Source: Pedobacter ureilyticus
GTDB taxonomy: Bacteria > Bacteroidota > Bacteroidia > Sphingobacteriales > Sphingobacteriaceae
Direction of reading: 5' to 3'
Assembly: GCF_005925345.1 (NCBI RefSeq)
Contig: NZ_SSHJ01000006.1
Coordinates: 124,001-188,000 of the forward strand
Length of the DNA: 64,000 bases
In this document: positions 1 to 11,279 of the stretch, one piece after another
Position numbering within the stretch: the first letter of the stretch is position 1
How the letters are laid out: each line of letters begins with the position of its first letter
Program-made: the position numbers and the translations under genes
Notes under the pieces: model-generated
Seen by the model: the letters and a program-made list of their open reading frames with translations, nothing else
Told to the model about the DNA's origin: nothing
Databases searched by the model: none

Positions 1-633
1 ATATCTATTTTAATTATTGGGGGATTGTTTGCCTACAATGCTAGAAAGAGAATGCAAAAAATAATTAATGTAGGTATTATTACATTGATTGCCATTTGCT
101 ATTTATTTGTGGCTAAATATTTATTTGAAAATGTACTAAAGCCCCACCAACGTACAAGGATAGAGCTAATTTTAGGTTTAACGAGCGACAATAGAGGTGC
201 TGGCTACAACGTAATACAATCAAAAATTGCCATAGGTGCCGGACAGCTAACAGGCAGAGGTTATTTGGAAGGTACCCAAACTAAATTTGGTTATGTACCA
301 GCACAAAGCACCGATTTTATTTTCTCTACCATTGGTGAAGAATGGGGTTTTATTGGCTGTTTTGTTGTAATCGGTTTGTACGTTTTTCTGCTACTGCGGA
401 TTATTAATATGGCAGAACGACAGCGATCCGTATTTTCTAGGGTTTACGGTTACAGCATAGCCTGTATCCTATTTTTCCACGTTTTTATTAATATCGGGAT
501 GACAATTGGAATTATGCCTGTAATTGGCATTCCATTACCGTTTATAAGCTACGGGGGTTCTTCCTTATGGAGTTTTACGATACTACTATTTATTTTCCTG
601 AAGTTGGATTCTAACCGGATGGGATTTATTTAA
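1..633 (+). CDS. rodA: RodA/FtsW/SpoVE-family (SEDS) protein, C-terminal part
   Basis: This is the end of an integral membrane SEDS protein, the peptidoglycan glycosyltransferase that polymerises lipid II with a partner PBP during cell elongation. The frame is open from the window edge, so the true start lies upstream; about 210 residues are visible. Several hydrophobic helices are present, with the family's extracellular loop (QSKIAIGAGQLTGRGYLEGT, then FGYVPAQSTDFIFSTIGEEWG) and the C-terminal PFISYGGSS motif. RodA fits better than FtsW because of the QSKIAIGAGQ and FVPAQSTDFIF-like wording, but the missing N-terminus prevents certainty. It ends in TAA, and the next gene is convergent. Confidence 0.9.
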   Translation: MSILIIGGLFAYNARKRMQKIINVGIITLIAICYLFVAKYLFENVLKPHQRTRIELILGLTSDNRGAGYNVIQSKIAIGAGQLTGRGYLEGTQTKFGYVPAQSTDFIFSTIGEEWGFIGCFVVIGLYVFLLLRIINMAERQRSVFSRVYGYSIACILFFHVFINIGMTIGIMPVIGIPLPFISYGGSSLWSFTILLFIFLKLDSNRMGFI

Positions 634-711
634 AGTTTTAAGTAATAGGTTTTACGTAGTAGACGATTTCTTAAAACTTATCACGTAACACTTAAAACCT
701 ATAACTCTTAA

Positions 712-1812
712 TTAGTCTCTAAACCTCTTATTCAATAGCAAATAAAACTTATCCACGGTTGCTTGTTTATCAGCCCAGTTATTTTTTATGGCATAGTTCT
801 TTTGAAAGAAATTATCAGCAGCATCAAAATTTGGCATTTTGTTCGCAATATCAATCGCTTCAGCATAGGCCAAATTGTAGCCGTTAAACAAATCCTTAAT
901 GTAAAGTAACTTATCATTAAGATTAATGGCAGCTTTCAAATCTGAAATCACAGCGCCAGAAGTTTCGTTTAACCTAGAACTGGTATTTTTACCTGCTAAC
1001 AAATCGTTTAATGTGGGCTGATAAGCGGAAGCTTCTACCTCCACCTTAGTAGTTTCAACCACTATTTTTTTTACCTCTACTGCAGGAGCAGGCTTTTCTT
1101 CAATTACCGGTTCAACTTTAGCAATAGGAGCTGCTAATTCCTCTGGTTCCTTTTCTTGGTGCACCAAAAAAGGCTCAGGGCCAACTTCATCTTCTTCTAA
1201 TACTTCAGGATCTCGAATCAAGTTTTCCTTTACTTTCTTCTTTTGCGCTAAGATGAGCTCTTCCTCTTTACTCAAAGGTCTATCAAATAATTGTTCAGTG
1301 GTTTTCTCTTCAAAGTCAAATTTATCATCTTCATTAAAATCGTCTTTATTGAGGATAAATTCAAAACTTTGAGTGGGTTCAGAATCTAATCTAAAAATCT
1401 CCCTCTCTACCTCTTTAACCTCCGGCAACTCAAAATCGAAAATAGTTTCCGTTACTTCCTCTTCTTTGCGTTCTGGTACCGAAGCAGGAGCTTCAATTTC
1501 TTGTTCGTCTGCTAAGCCAGCAAAAGTAATGGCTTCTACTTGTTGTATATCTTTAAGTTCGTCACTTATTTCTTCGTCAACAATAGGTTCACTTATAGTT
1601 TGGTTAACTATTCTGGGTACAGCAGAAACTTGTAAAGGCAAATTTAATTTTCTAATAATCTGAATGTGATCGGTTAAGAAATTGGCATTTGCCAAAAACA
1701 GTTCCAATTCTAACTCGGTTAATTGCTCGGGGTTTTGAGACAAAAATTGGTACTGTTCGTTTAGTTCGTTAAGTATGTTTCCTAATTTCTTGAAAAGAGC
1801 TTCTTGCTTCAT
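712..1812 (-). CDS. Acidic hypothetical protein, 366 aa
   Basis: I do not recognise a family. The N-terminal 60 residues look helical (LNELNEQYQFLSQNPEQLTE), the middle (about 80-280) is very rich in Glu, Asp, Val and Pro and probably disordered, and the last 100 residues are again helical and aromatic-containing, ending NKRFRD. No signal peptide or membrane segment is visible, so it is probably cytoplasmic. It is convergent with the rodA-like gene and divergent from thymidine kinase. The sense frame is long and continuous, and opposite-strand frames are low complexity, which supports this frame as real. Function unknown. Confidence 0.75.
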   Translation of the reverse strand: MKQEALFKKLGNILNELNEQYQFLSQNPEQLTELELELFLANANFLTDHIQIIRKLNLPLQVSAVPRIVNQTISEPIVDEEISDELKDIQQVEAITFAGLADEQEIEAPASVPERKEEEVTETIFDFELPEVKEVEREIFRLDSEPTQSFEFILNKDDFNEDDKFDFEEKTTEQLFDRPLSKEEELILAQKKKVKENLIRDPEVLEEDEVGPEPFLVHQEKEPEELAAPIAKVEPVIEEKPAPAVEVKKIVVETTKVEVEASAYQPTLNDLLAGKNTSSRLNETSGAVISDLKAAINLNDKLLYIKDLFNGYNLAYAEAIDIANKMPNFDAADNFFQKNYAIKNNWADKQATVDKFYLLLNKRFRD

Positions 1813-2076
1813 CTGCTGTGTTATTTTTAGTTGATCTACTGAGGCAAAGCCTAAAAACGGTTTAACAATTATTAAACGATATTGTTGTAACGAAAGTTTT
1901 GGCTTTTTATGTTAGTAAAAACAATCAAAAATACTATAAAAATCTTTTAGTATTTATTTTAGATGAATATATCTCGGTGTGATTGAGGGCAGAACGGCAA
2001 ATTGCTTTGATATACCTAGTGATGATATTGTATTTAAAGGCAAATTTATCTAAGTTTGACTAAAAAAACCTTTACA

Positions 2077-2646
2077 ATGTTATTTAGCGAGCAAAATTTT
2101 AGACGGGGAGAATTTAGTGGCAGTATAGAAGTAATTTGTGGTTCGATGTTTTCTGGAAAAACCGAGGAACTCATTAGAAGGCTAAAAAGGGCACAAATAG
2201 CTAAGCTAAACGTAGAGATTTTTAAACCAAAAACAGACACTCGCTATGATGAAATGGCAGTAGTATCTCATGATAAAAACACCATCCCATCAACCCCTGT
2301 AGACCACTCTTCTGCTATTTTGTTGCTGGGCACCAACACACAAGTTGTAGGTATCGATGAAGCACAGTTTTTTGATGAAGGCCTACCCGAGGTTTGCAAT
2401 GCTTTGGCTAGTAAAGGCATAAGAGTTATCATTGCAGGTTTAGACATGGATTTTTTGGGCAAACCCTTTGGCCCAATGCCTGCGCTAATGGCCATTGCAG
2501 AACACGTTACCAAAGTAAACGCCGTTTGTATGCAGTGCGGTAGCCCGGCGGTATACTCATACCGTACCTCGGCAAGCGAAGCCAGAGTGCTTTTAGGCGA
2601 AAAAGACAGCTACGAACCTCGTTGCAGGGCTTGTTTTAACCACTAG
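2077..2646 (+). CDS. tdk: Thymidine kinase (type II)
   Basis: It phosphorylates thymidine to dTMP with ATP in the cytoplasmic pyrimidine salvage pathway. Counted from the ATG at 2077 (189 aa), the Walker A loop GSMFSGKT is at 22-29, the catalytic DEAQFF starts at residue 94, and a structural zinc site is formed by Cys151, Cys154, Cys183 and Cys186. Length matches the family. An in-frame TTG at 2056 would add seven residues; the ATG is preferred because homologues typically begin just before the [18 protein letters not shown] segment. It stands alone, divergent from the acidic hypothetical gene. Confidence 0.95.
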   Translation: MLFSEQNFRRGEFSGSIEVICGSMFSGKTEELIRRLKRAQIAKLNVEIFKPKTDTRYDEMAVVSHDKNTIPSTPVDHSSAILLLGTNTQVVGIDEAQFFDEGLPEVCNALASKGIRVIIAGLDMDFLGKPFGPMPALMAIAEHVTKVNAVCMQCGSPAVYSYRTSASEARVLLGEKDSYEPRCRACFNH

Positions 2647-2800
2647 GATTAGCAAATGTGATGATTTGATGATGACCTACATTATCGATTGACCAGTTTA
2701 ATAATTGAAAGTCCGGCAAGTCAGATGTCCGAAGGCATTACGTTTAACAAATAGCCAAAAGTTATCTCGACAATTCGATAGCTATGAACTAGTGAACGAA

Positions 2801-5638
2801 TTATCTTGCCACTACCATTTTTTTGGCTTGTTTAAAGTTGGGTGTAGTTAACTTGTAAGTATATACACCGCTAGCAAACCTACTTACGTCTAGATAAAAA
2901 CGATAGCTACCCGCTTCTAAAACACCTTTAGTTATGTTACTAATTTTTCTGCCCATTACATCGTAAATGGTAATATCCACTTCAGTTTTTTCAGGTAAAT
3001 CTAAAGGAATATAGGTAAAGGTTTTGGCCTGATTTGGATAGTTTTGCTTTAAAGCAAATTCAAGCGGAATTTTACTGATCCGCTGCGCCAATACGTCTTT
3101 ATACTTTGCCTTGGCGGCTTCCCCAACGGCAAGCAATTCGTCATGATTATCCCCTGCTAAAAAAGCATAAGCTACCTTAACTGTTCCATCTTTAGGGATA
3201 TGGTAAGGGCCACTGCCAATGGTAAACATCACATCGTAACCATTGGCGGTATCATCACCTAAACCTTGGGCGTGTATGCCAGAAGTTAAGGTTTTATATT
3301 TTTCGGAAATAGAAAAATTATTATCTGCCAAAAAACTATTGGCTACCTGATACGACATTGGATAGTAAGCAGGTGTAGCGACTAAGTTTAACAAACGTAT
3401 ACCAGCGTATGGATATGACGCATTTCGCTTAGCATAAACGTAAGCAATTTCTGCTGCTGCATCATATTGCGTGGCATTAGCAGAAGCATCGTCTAAATCC
3501 CAATCGGTAAATAAACCGGTATAAATGCTTTGCAGATCAGCATTGCTGGTATTGGTAATTTCATATTCCACAATCACGTATTTATCATCAACAGGAGTGT
3601 TAAAAGCCAGGGCCCTAGAAAGTATCTTTAGTCCTATCGGATTGGCACTGCCGGCATCGGTAAAAACACTAGTGCCTTCAAAAGCTGCTACCGACGAAGG
3701 AGACATTGCCGCCGTTTGCTGTCTTCTAAAATCTTCGCTCGGCACCGTTTCTGCTCTAGCATTGTTCATTACCTGAGTTTCGGATTTGGCAATAAGCAAG
3801 GCTGCCTCAAAAAGCATACTCTCTTCTTTATATAAGAAACCCAAACCTGCGGTAGCGTTACCTTTACTGTATCCTACCCTACCGTTTGAAGTAAGCGAAG
3901 TGCTGACTTGATTAACGGCAACATTTAAGTAATCTAAAGCCACCACCGTTTTAAAACTTTCTGCATCTACATAAGATCCGTTATTTGCGGTATACCTCAG
4001 CGTAAAAATTACCTCGTGATTTTCGGGTGCGTTAGCCAAGACTTTTACCCTAACTGGTGCAATATCTGTTTTAGTTTCTAAGCTATTGAAGTTTCCGGCA
4101 TTGATATTTTGATCTAAAACCTGCACAAAAGCACTACTGCTTGAGACACTTACAGTTAGTCCGGTTACTGGAATGAGAAAATTCTTCAAGGCAAATTGTA
4201 AAGTAATCTCGGTATTGGGAGCTCTATTTCCTAAGCTTTTATCGGTAATAGCCACACTTTGATAACGTACAGATGCCGCATTTTCGGTGAGTGCTCGGTA
4301 CACATTTAACCTTCCCTTTCCTAACAACCCAGTATAGTTAATGTTTATTGCGTCAATATCATCGGCGGTTGCCCTTAGCATTTCGCCTATCTGCTGGCCC
4401 GTATAGCTTGGATACTTGGCCTTTAGCAAAGCCGCTGCGCTAGCTACCAAAGGTGCAGCCATAGAAGTGCCAGAATAAGAAGCATATCCATTATTGTAAA
4501 CGGTATTGTAGATGCCTTGGCCTGGCGCAGCTATATCTACATAGGCACCATAATTAGAGCCAGAAGCCTTGGTGTCGTTTGAGTTGAGGTTAGCCACAGC
4601 AAATACTCCCTCAAATGCAGCCGGATAGATAGGGATATCGTTGCCCGAATTCCCCGCAGCAGCTACCACCAAGCAACCTTTACTAACGGCATAATTTACC
4701 ATATCTTGCCCAAACTGGCCACCACCAACGCCACCCCACGAACAATTGATGATATGGGCACCTTTATCTGCCGCATACTTGATTCCTTCGTAACCTTTGT
4801 AAATAGATCGCGGAGCATCATCTGCACCAGTTTTCACAATTAACAACTTGGCATTTTGGGCAATACTAGCTACGCCCAGGCCATTATCTGTTACTGCACT
4901 TGCAATACCACTCACATGCACACCGTGATCAGCTTCACTACTTTTCACATTCGGGTCGTTGTCGCCAATCATAGTACTTGCCGATGCACCGCAAAAATCC
5001 CAACCAGAATAGTTGTCCACGTAGCCGTCTCCATCGTCATCTATTCCATTTACCGGATCTGCTGTATTGTAATAAATATTTCCAGCTAAATCTTGGTGGC
5101 TAATTTCCGAACCAGAATCTACAATAGCAATTACCACTCCCGAAGAGTTTCTGGATACATCCCAGGCTTGTGGCGCTTTTACTTGTGCGAGATAGGCCTG
5201 TGACGTATAAGCGGCATCATTTGGCGTGTACCAAGTGGTATGAATATAGCTAGGCTCTGCATACTCAATGTTATCGGCTTGTAAAAGTGTATTAATTACC
5301 GTTTCTATACTGGCATTACCTTGATATTTAGCATGGTAATAGCGATCAAAATGATAATTACCTTCATTAATTACGGCTTGTTCTGATTTGGAATTTTGGT
5401 TAAAAACTGGCGCTAAAACTGTCAAAGAAATACCGTTAGCACTCAATTGCTTGGCTGTGCTTTGCGTGGCCACGTCTAACCTTGCACCATTTTTAAACTT
5501 AATAACCAATGTATTGGGCAAATAATCCTTTGAGGTAATCCCGCTGGGCAATTTAAACTTAGTTGTGTTAGTTGGCGTTTGGACTGTAAATCCAAATAAG
5601 ATGAATAAAAAGACGGCTAAAAGGTATATTTTTTTCAT
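2801..5638 (-). CDS. Secreted S8 subtilisin-like serine protease with T9SS-type C-terminal sorting domain
   Basis: This is a secreted endopeptidase of 945 aa when started at MKKIYLLAVFLF, which gives a clean signal peptide; an upstream TTG at 5686 would put 16 non-secretory residues in front. After a prodomain-like segment (about 40-150) comes the S8 catalytic domain with Asp174 (AIVDSGSE), His238 (DHGVHVSG), oxyanion Asn330 (AAAGNSG) and Ser392 (SGTSMAAP). A DDDGDG run near 200 suggests calcium binding. The long middle part looks beta-rich. The last 80 residues (DITIYDVMGRK then SGVYTYKL and KKMVVAR) have the form of a type A type-IX-secretion sorting domain, so the protein is probably released or anchored at the cell surface. 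Substrate unknown. Confidence 0.93.
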   Translation of the reverse strand: MKKIYLLAVFLFILFGFTVQTPTNTTKFKLPSGITSKDYLPNTLVIKFKNGARLDVATQSTAKQLSANGISLTVLAPVFNQNSKSEQAVINEGNYHFDRYYHAKYQGNASIETVINTLLQADNIEYAEPSYIHTTWYTPNDAAYTSQAYLAQVKAPQAWDVSRNSSGVVIAIVDSGSEISHQDLAGNIYYNTADPVNGIDDDGDGYVDNYSGWDFCGASASTMIGDNDPNVKSSEADHGVHVSGIASAVTDNGLGVASIAQNAKLLIVKTGADDAPRSIYKGYEGIKYAADKGAHIINCSWGGVGGGQFGQDMVNYAVSKGCLVVAAAGNSGNDIPIYPAAFEGVFAVANLNSNDTKASGSNYGAYVDIAAPGQGIYNTVYNNGYASYSGTSMAAPLVASAAALLKAKYPSYTGQQIGEMLRATADDIDAININYTGLLGKGRLNVYRALTENAASVRYQSVAITDKSLGNRAPNTEITLQFALKNFLIPVTGLTVSVSSSSAFVQVLDQNINAGNFNSLETKTDIAPVRVKVLANAPENHEVIFTLRYTANNGSYVDAESFKTVVALDYLNVAVNQVSTSLTSNGRVGYSKGNATAGLGFLYKEESMLFEAALLIAKSETQVMNNARAETVPSEDFRRQQTAAMSPSSVAAFEGTSVFTDAGSANPIGLKILSRALAFNTPVDDKYVIVEYEITNTSNADLQSIYTGLFTDWDLDDASANATQYDAAAEIAYVYAKRNASYPYAGIRLLNLVATPAYYPMSYQVANSFLADNNFSISEKYKTLTSGIHAQGLGDDTANGYDVMFTIGSGPYHIPKDGTVKVAYAFLAGDNHDELLAVGEAAKAKYKDVLAQRISKIPLEFALKQNYPNQAKTFTYIPLDLPEKTEVDITIYDVMGRKISNITKGVLEAGSYRFYLDVSRFASGVYTYKLTTPNFKQAKKMVVAR

Positions 5639-5697
5639 GAAATTATAGCGTGAAGCTAAGTTACATAATATTTGATACCAAACCATAAACCGCCTTT

Positions 5698-5924
5698 ATG
5701 CCATTTGATATAGCAGATTTAGAAAATAACACGGAATGCTTAATTTCTATTGATGCTGAAAATAAGATTAAAGTTGATGAAATTTTAGCCAAAGCGGAAG
5801 CTGGCGCTACTGTTTATGCCAGAGGTGGCAAAAAGATGGCTGGATGTATGCTGGTGGCTTTACTGATTTAGATGAACACAAATGGAGCATTTTGTTCGTG
5901 GATTTTAGTAAATTCAATTCTTAA
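5698..5924 (+). pseudogene. Glyoxalase/VOC-fold protein fragment, frameshifted
   Basis: A 57-codon frame from ATG 5698 (MPFDIADLENNTECLISI) reads well as the C-terminal half of a VOC-superfamily protein, then breaks at about 5835-5840. Shifting by one base in the A-run of GGCAAAAAGATGG restores KDGWMYAGGFTDLDEHKWSI and then LFVDFSKFNS with a stop at 5922-5924. That is the usual VOC ending (G-F-x-D-L-D-x-H-x-W). The N-terminal half of the fold is absent. So this is a gene remnant with both truncation and a frameshift. It lies divergent to the subtilase gene. The call is based on motif resemblance only. Confidence 0.7.
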
Positions 5925-6024
5925 AGCTTTTAACCTACCACAGACACCCTGATTTGAGAATGCTTTGATTGAAAAATAATTGAACTAAAAAACATCTGTG
6001 TATCTGTGGCTAAAAACCCAAACC

Positions 6025-6462
6025 ATGGTAAGAATATATTTTAAAATCGAAATTGATGCGCCAAAGGAAAAAGTATGGAACGTTCTTTTAGGCGAAACAA
6101 CCTATCCAAAGTGGACTGCTCCTTTTGCTGAAGGTTCTAGGGCAATAACCGACTGGCAAGTAGGTAGCAAAACTTTATTTGTAAATGCAGAGGGAGATGG
6201 CATGATCTCTAAAATTGCAGAGCATATTCCAAACGAATATATTTCCATTCATCATTTAGGCATGTATATGAACGGAGTAGAAGATTATGATAGCGAAGAA
6301 GTAAAAAAATGGACAGGTGCTATTGAAAGCTATAAGTTAAGCACTAAAGATGGCAAATCTTTATTAAGCATAGAAACCGACACTACTGAAGAACATCAGG
6401 GTTATTTTGAAGAAACATGGCCAAAGGCTTTGGAGAAGGTTAAGGAACTGGCAGAGGGTTAG
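6025..6462 (+). CDS. SRPBCC / AHSA1-like domain protein
   Basis: A 145-aa single-domain protein of the START-like SRPBCC fold. The N-terminus IEIDAPKEKVWNVLLGETTYPKW is the family's opening strand and helix, and the C-terminus is an amphipathic helix (EETWPKALEKVKELAEG) that closes the ligand cavity. These small cytoplasmic proteins bind hydrophobic ligands or act as co-chaperone-like factors; no specific ligand can be named. The ATG at 6025 is chosen because homologues start right before the first strand; a TTG-type start at 5998 would add nine residues without family resemblance. No operon partner. Confidence 0.85.
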   Translation: MVRIYFKIEIDAPKEKVWNVLLGETTYPKWTAPFAEGSRAITDWQVGSKTLFVNAEGDGMISKIAEHIPNEYISIHHLGMYMNGVEDYDSEEVKKWTGAIESYKLSTKDGKSLLSIETDTTEEHQGYFEETWPKALEKVKELAEG

Positions 6463-6513
6463 GTTATATTATTGGTTTTGCGAGATTGTTAGTTCTCATC
6501 AGCACTACATTCT

Positions 6514-6618
6514 CCGTCATTTCGACATTAGGAGAAATCTAACAAATTTAAAAGTCAGTTTCTATGGATAAGACAGTATCTTGCTAGATCTCTCCTCGTA
6601 CCTCGTTCGAGATGACGG
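6514..6618. repeat. GTCAT hairpin repeat, copy A
   Basis: A 105-nt imperfect inverted repeat. The left arm starts CCGTCATTTCGA and ends AGAAATCTA; the right arm starts AGATCTCTCCTCG and ends TTCGAGATGACGG. The arms pair with mismatches around a roughly 40-nt centre. It lies 58 nt upstream of the GIY-YIG gene start. The same design recurs at 6992, 7158, 39555 and 48060. Confidence 0.8.
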
Positions 6619-6676
6619 AAAAAATAGAGATTACGAAAGAGGTGCAGCGAAGAGATTAAAATCAACTTTAACCATT

Positions 6677-6976
6677 ATGCAAAAAGGTGGCTCCATCTAC
6701 ATACTTACCAACGTAAACCGCACAGTTCTATATATTGGGGTAACGTCCGATTTATTATCGCGTTTGATAGCGCATAGGGAGAAGAAGTATCCAAAGTCTT
6801 TTACTGCGAAGTATGGCGCTGTCATTTGCATTTACTATGAAACATTTTTCAGCATAGAAGAAGCCATCGAACGCGAAAAAGAAATCAAAAAATGGCGAAA
6901 AGAAAAGAAAAACAACCTGATTAATTCTATGAACCCATCTTGGAAAGATTTGTGGGATGAGGTAAAGGAGTGGTAG
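6677..6976 (+). CDS. Small GIY-YIG nuclease-domain protein
   Basis: A 99-aa single-domain GIY-YIG endonuclease-like protein (UPF0213 type). Visible hallmarks are the GSIYIL strand (5-10), LYIG (18-21), the conserved Arg29 in SRLIAHR, the F-T-AKYG segment, and the Glu-rich helix EEAIEREKEIKKWRKEKK carrying the metal-binding Glu. The ATG at 6677 starts two residues before the domain; a TTG-type start at 6581 would translate part of the hairpin repeat and is not believed. It is bracketed by three copies of the GTCAT hairpin repeat (6514, 6992, 7158). Natural substrate unknown; its possible link to the repeats is discussed in the findings. Confidence 0.9.
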   Translation: MQKGGSIYILTNVNRTVLYIGVTSDLLSRLIAHREKKYPKSFTAKYGAVICIYYETFFSIEEAIEREKEIKKWRKEKKNNLINSMNPSWKDLWDEVKEW

Positions 6977-6991
6977 TTGCGAACATTTTCG

Positions 6992-7105
6992 CCGTCATTT
7001 CGACCGCAGCGCAGCGAAGTGAGAAATCTAATAAATTGCAAAATATATCTTATGCGAGAATAACTAATTGCTAGATCTCTCCTCGTACCTCGTTCGAGAT
7101 GACGG
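6992..7105. repeat. GTCAT hairpin repeat, copy B
   Basis: A 114-nt copy, 15 nt after the GIY-YIG stop codon. The left arm carries CCGTCATTTCGACCGCAGCG and AGTGAGAAATCTAA; the right arm carries AGATCTCTCCTCGTACCTCG and TTCGAGATGACGG. Its centre (ATGCGAGAATAACTAATTG) is shared with copy C. Confidence 0.85.
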
Positions 7106-7157
7106 AAAGGAGCATACCCCCCTTCTACAGTTTCAATTAACAGTTGCACTCCAATCG

Positions 7158-7273
7158 CCGTCATTTCGAAACGCAGCACAGCGAAGTGAGAAATCTAAAG
7201 AATTGCAAAATCTTATCTTATGCGAGAATAACTAATTGTTAGATCTCTCCTCGTACCTCGTTCGAGATGACGG
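7158..7273. repeat. GTCAT hairpin repeat, copy C
   Basis: A 116-nt copy nearly identical to copy B, including the central TTATGCGAGAATAACTAATT and the following GGAAAGGAGCATA. It is in the same orientation as copy B, 52 nt away, so B and C look like a recent tandem duplication of the element. Confidence 0.85.
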
Positions 7274-7283
7274 AAAGGAGCAT

Positions 7284-7318
7284 AAAAAATCCCCCAAATT
7301 CACTTTGAGGGATTTTTT
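7284..7318. terminator. Bidirectional rho-independent terminator
   Basis: AAAAAATCCC (7284-7293) pairs with GGGATTTTTT (7309-7318), extended inward by C-AAA/TTT-G with one mismatch and closed by a TTCAC loop. T-tracts exist on both strands. It sits 52 nt after the end of the isocitrate dehydrogenase gene on the minus strand. Confidence 0.85.
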
Positions 7319-7369
7319 CAATATGACGACTAGGAACTAATCCCTAGACACTAATTCCTATTACCTAGA

Positions 7370-10142
<2,773 letters not shown>

Positions 10143-10277
10143 ATGAACAGAGAAGAATTATTGAAATCTAAATGGTTTAAAATCCTACTTCCTATTATTA
10201 TTTTGGTAATGGCTATAGGGATTTATCAAAATGGTTATGCTTTGGGGCAGTGGCTGTATGCTAAATTACATCCTTAA
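10143..10277 (+). CDS. Small single-pass membrane protein, 44 aa
   Basis: A 44-codon frame from ATG 10143: MNREELLKSKWFKILLPIII, then LVMAIGIYQNGYALGQWLYA and KLHP, ending in TAA. A charged N-terminus followed by about 17 hydrophobic residues gives a convincing single membrane anchor with a short tail. It lies 63 nt upstream of methionine aminopeptidase on the same strand, although a separate promoter for that gene (TACCTTTG, 10302) lies between. No function can be assigned; the coding case rests on the well-formed topology and good codon usage. Confidence 0.6.
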   Translation: MNREELLKSKWFKILLPIIILVMAIGIYQNGYALGQWLYAKLHP

Positions 10278-10301
10278 GACAGACTAACTTCTTAAATTAA
10301 C

Positions 10302-10309
10302 TACCTTTG
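10302..10309 (+). promoter_or_regulatory. Bacteroidota -7 box (TACCTTTG) upstream of map
   Basis: TACCTTTG matches the TAnnTTTG consensus of the Bacteroidota primary sigma factor. It is followed by CAT, giving a leader of about 25 nt before the ATG at 10341. No clear TTG -33 element was found at the ideal distance, so the call is moderate. Confidence 0.5.
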
Positions 10310-10340
10310 CATCATTATTTTTGAAGCAAAATTTTAAGCT

Positions 10341-11105
10341 ATGTCTATTACCAACGAAGCCGAATTACAAGGGATGCAAGCCGCCAGCAATGCTGTAGCA
10401 CAAACGCTAAAAGCGATGAAAGACTACGCAAAAGTGGGTATGAGCACTAAAGAACTAGATGATTTTGGTGGCAAAATGCTAGAAGACTTTGGAGCCAAAT
10501 CTGCGCCATTTCTCACCTACAATTTCCCTGGTTATACTTGCATTAGCGTAGATAATGAGTTTTGCCATGGCATACCAAGCGCACAACGAATTTTGAAAGA
10601 AGGCGATTTGATCAATATTGATGTGTCTGCCGAGCTCAATGGCTTTTGGTCTGACAATGGTTGTTCTTTTATTTTGGGAGAAGATATACACCAACACCAA
10701 AAGTTAGTGGATGCATCTAAAGAGATTTTACAAAAGGCTATTGCGAATATTAAAGGTGGCGTACGTATTTCGGATATTGGGCATTTAATAGAAACCGAAG
10801 CCAAAAAACGTGGCTACAAAGTGATAAAAAACCTTACCGGACATGGTGTGGGCAGAAGCTTGCATGAAGAACCACACGAAGTTGCCTGTTACAAAGACCG
10901 TTTTAACTTAACTCGTTTCAAGAAAAATTCAGTGGTTGCTGTAGAAACTTTTATCGCTACCCAATCTACCATTGCCGAAACTTTAGCCGATGGCTGGACC
11001 ATGGTAGGTAACCGAGGCGGCTACATGGCACAGCACGAACATACTATTGTAGTTACTGATGGTAAACCGATTATTCTAACCGAAGCTAACGAAATTTGGG
11101 ATTAG
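10341..11105 (+). CDS. map: Type I methionine aminopeptidase
   Basis: It removes the initiator methionine from nascent cytoplasmic proteins. The 254-aa protein has the pita-bread fold signature with the complete dinuclear metal site: Asp94 (NIDVSAEL), Asp105 (FWSDNG), His168 (GHGVGRSLHEEP), Glu202 (AVETF) and Glu233 (QHEHTI). The substrate-side His76 is in FCHGIPS. There is no N-terminal zinc-finger extension, as usual for bacterial type I enzymes. Here it is outside the ribosomal-protein operon where a map gene is often found, so it may be a second copy in this genome; that cannot be decided from the window. Confidence 0.95.
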   Translation: MSITNEAELQGMQAASNAVAQTLKAMKDYAKVGMSTKELDDFGGKMLEDFGAKSAPFLTYNFPGYTCISVDNEFCHGIPSAQRILKEGDLINIDVSAELNGFWSDNGCSFILGEDIHQHQKLVDASKEILQKAIANIKGGVRISDIGHLIETEAKKRGYKVIKNLTGHGVGRSLHEEPHEVACYKDRFNLTRFKKNSVVAVETFIATQSTIAETLADGWTMVGNRGGYMAQHEHTIVVTDGKPIILTEANEIWD

Positions 11106-11279
11106 CGGTTAGGAATTAGTGGCTAGGGATTAGTGTAAAATAGTAATTTGTTCTTAGTTGGAGCTTGGCTATTGTTTTCGATTATTAACACTGGCTTCGT
11201 TTTACCGCTGATTGTTGCACTGATTTTGCTAATTTATCAACTCACAACCGACAACTCATAACTCGTAACTCACAACTGC

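Noticed and set aside
6835..7179. Minus-strand frame over the GIY-YIG gene and hairpin repeats
   Set aside because: It is a shadow of the nuclease gene and of the repeat arms, which translate on both strands.
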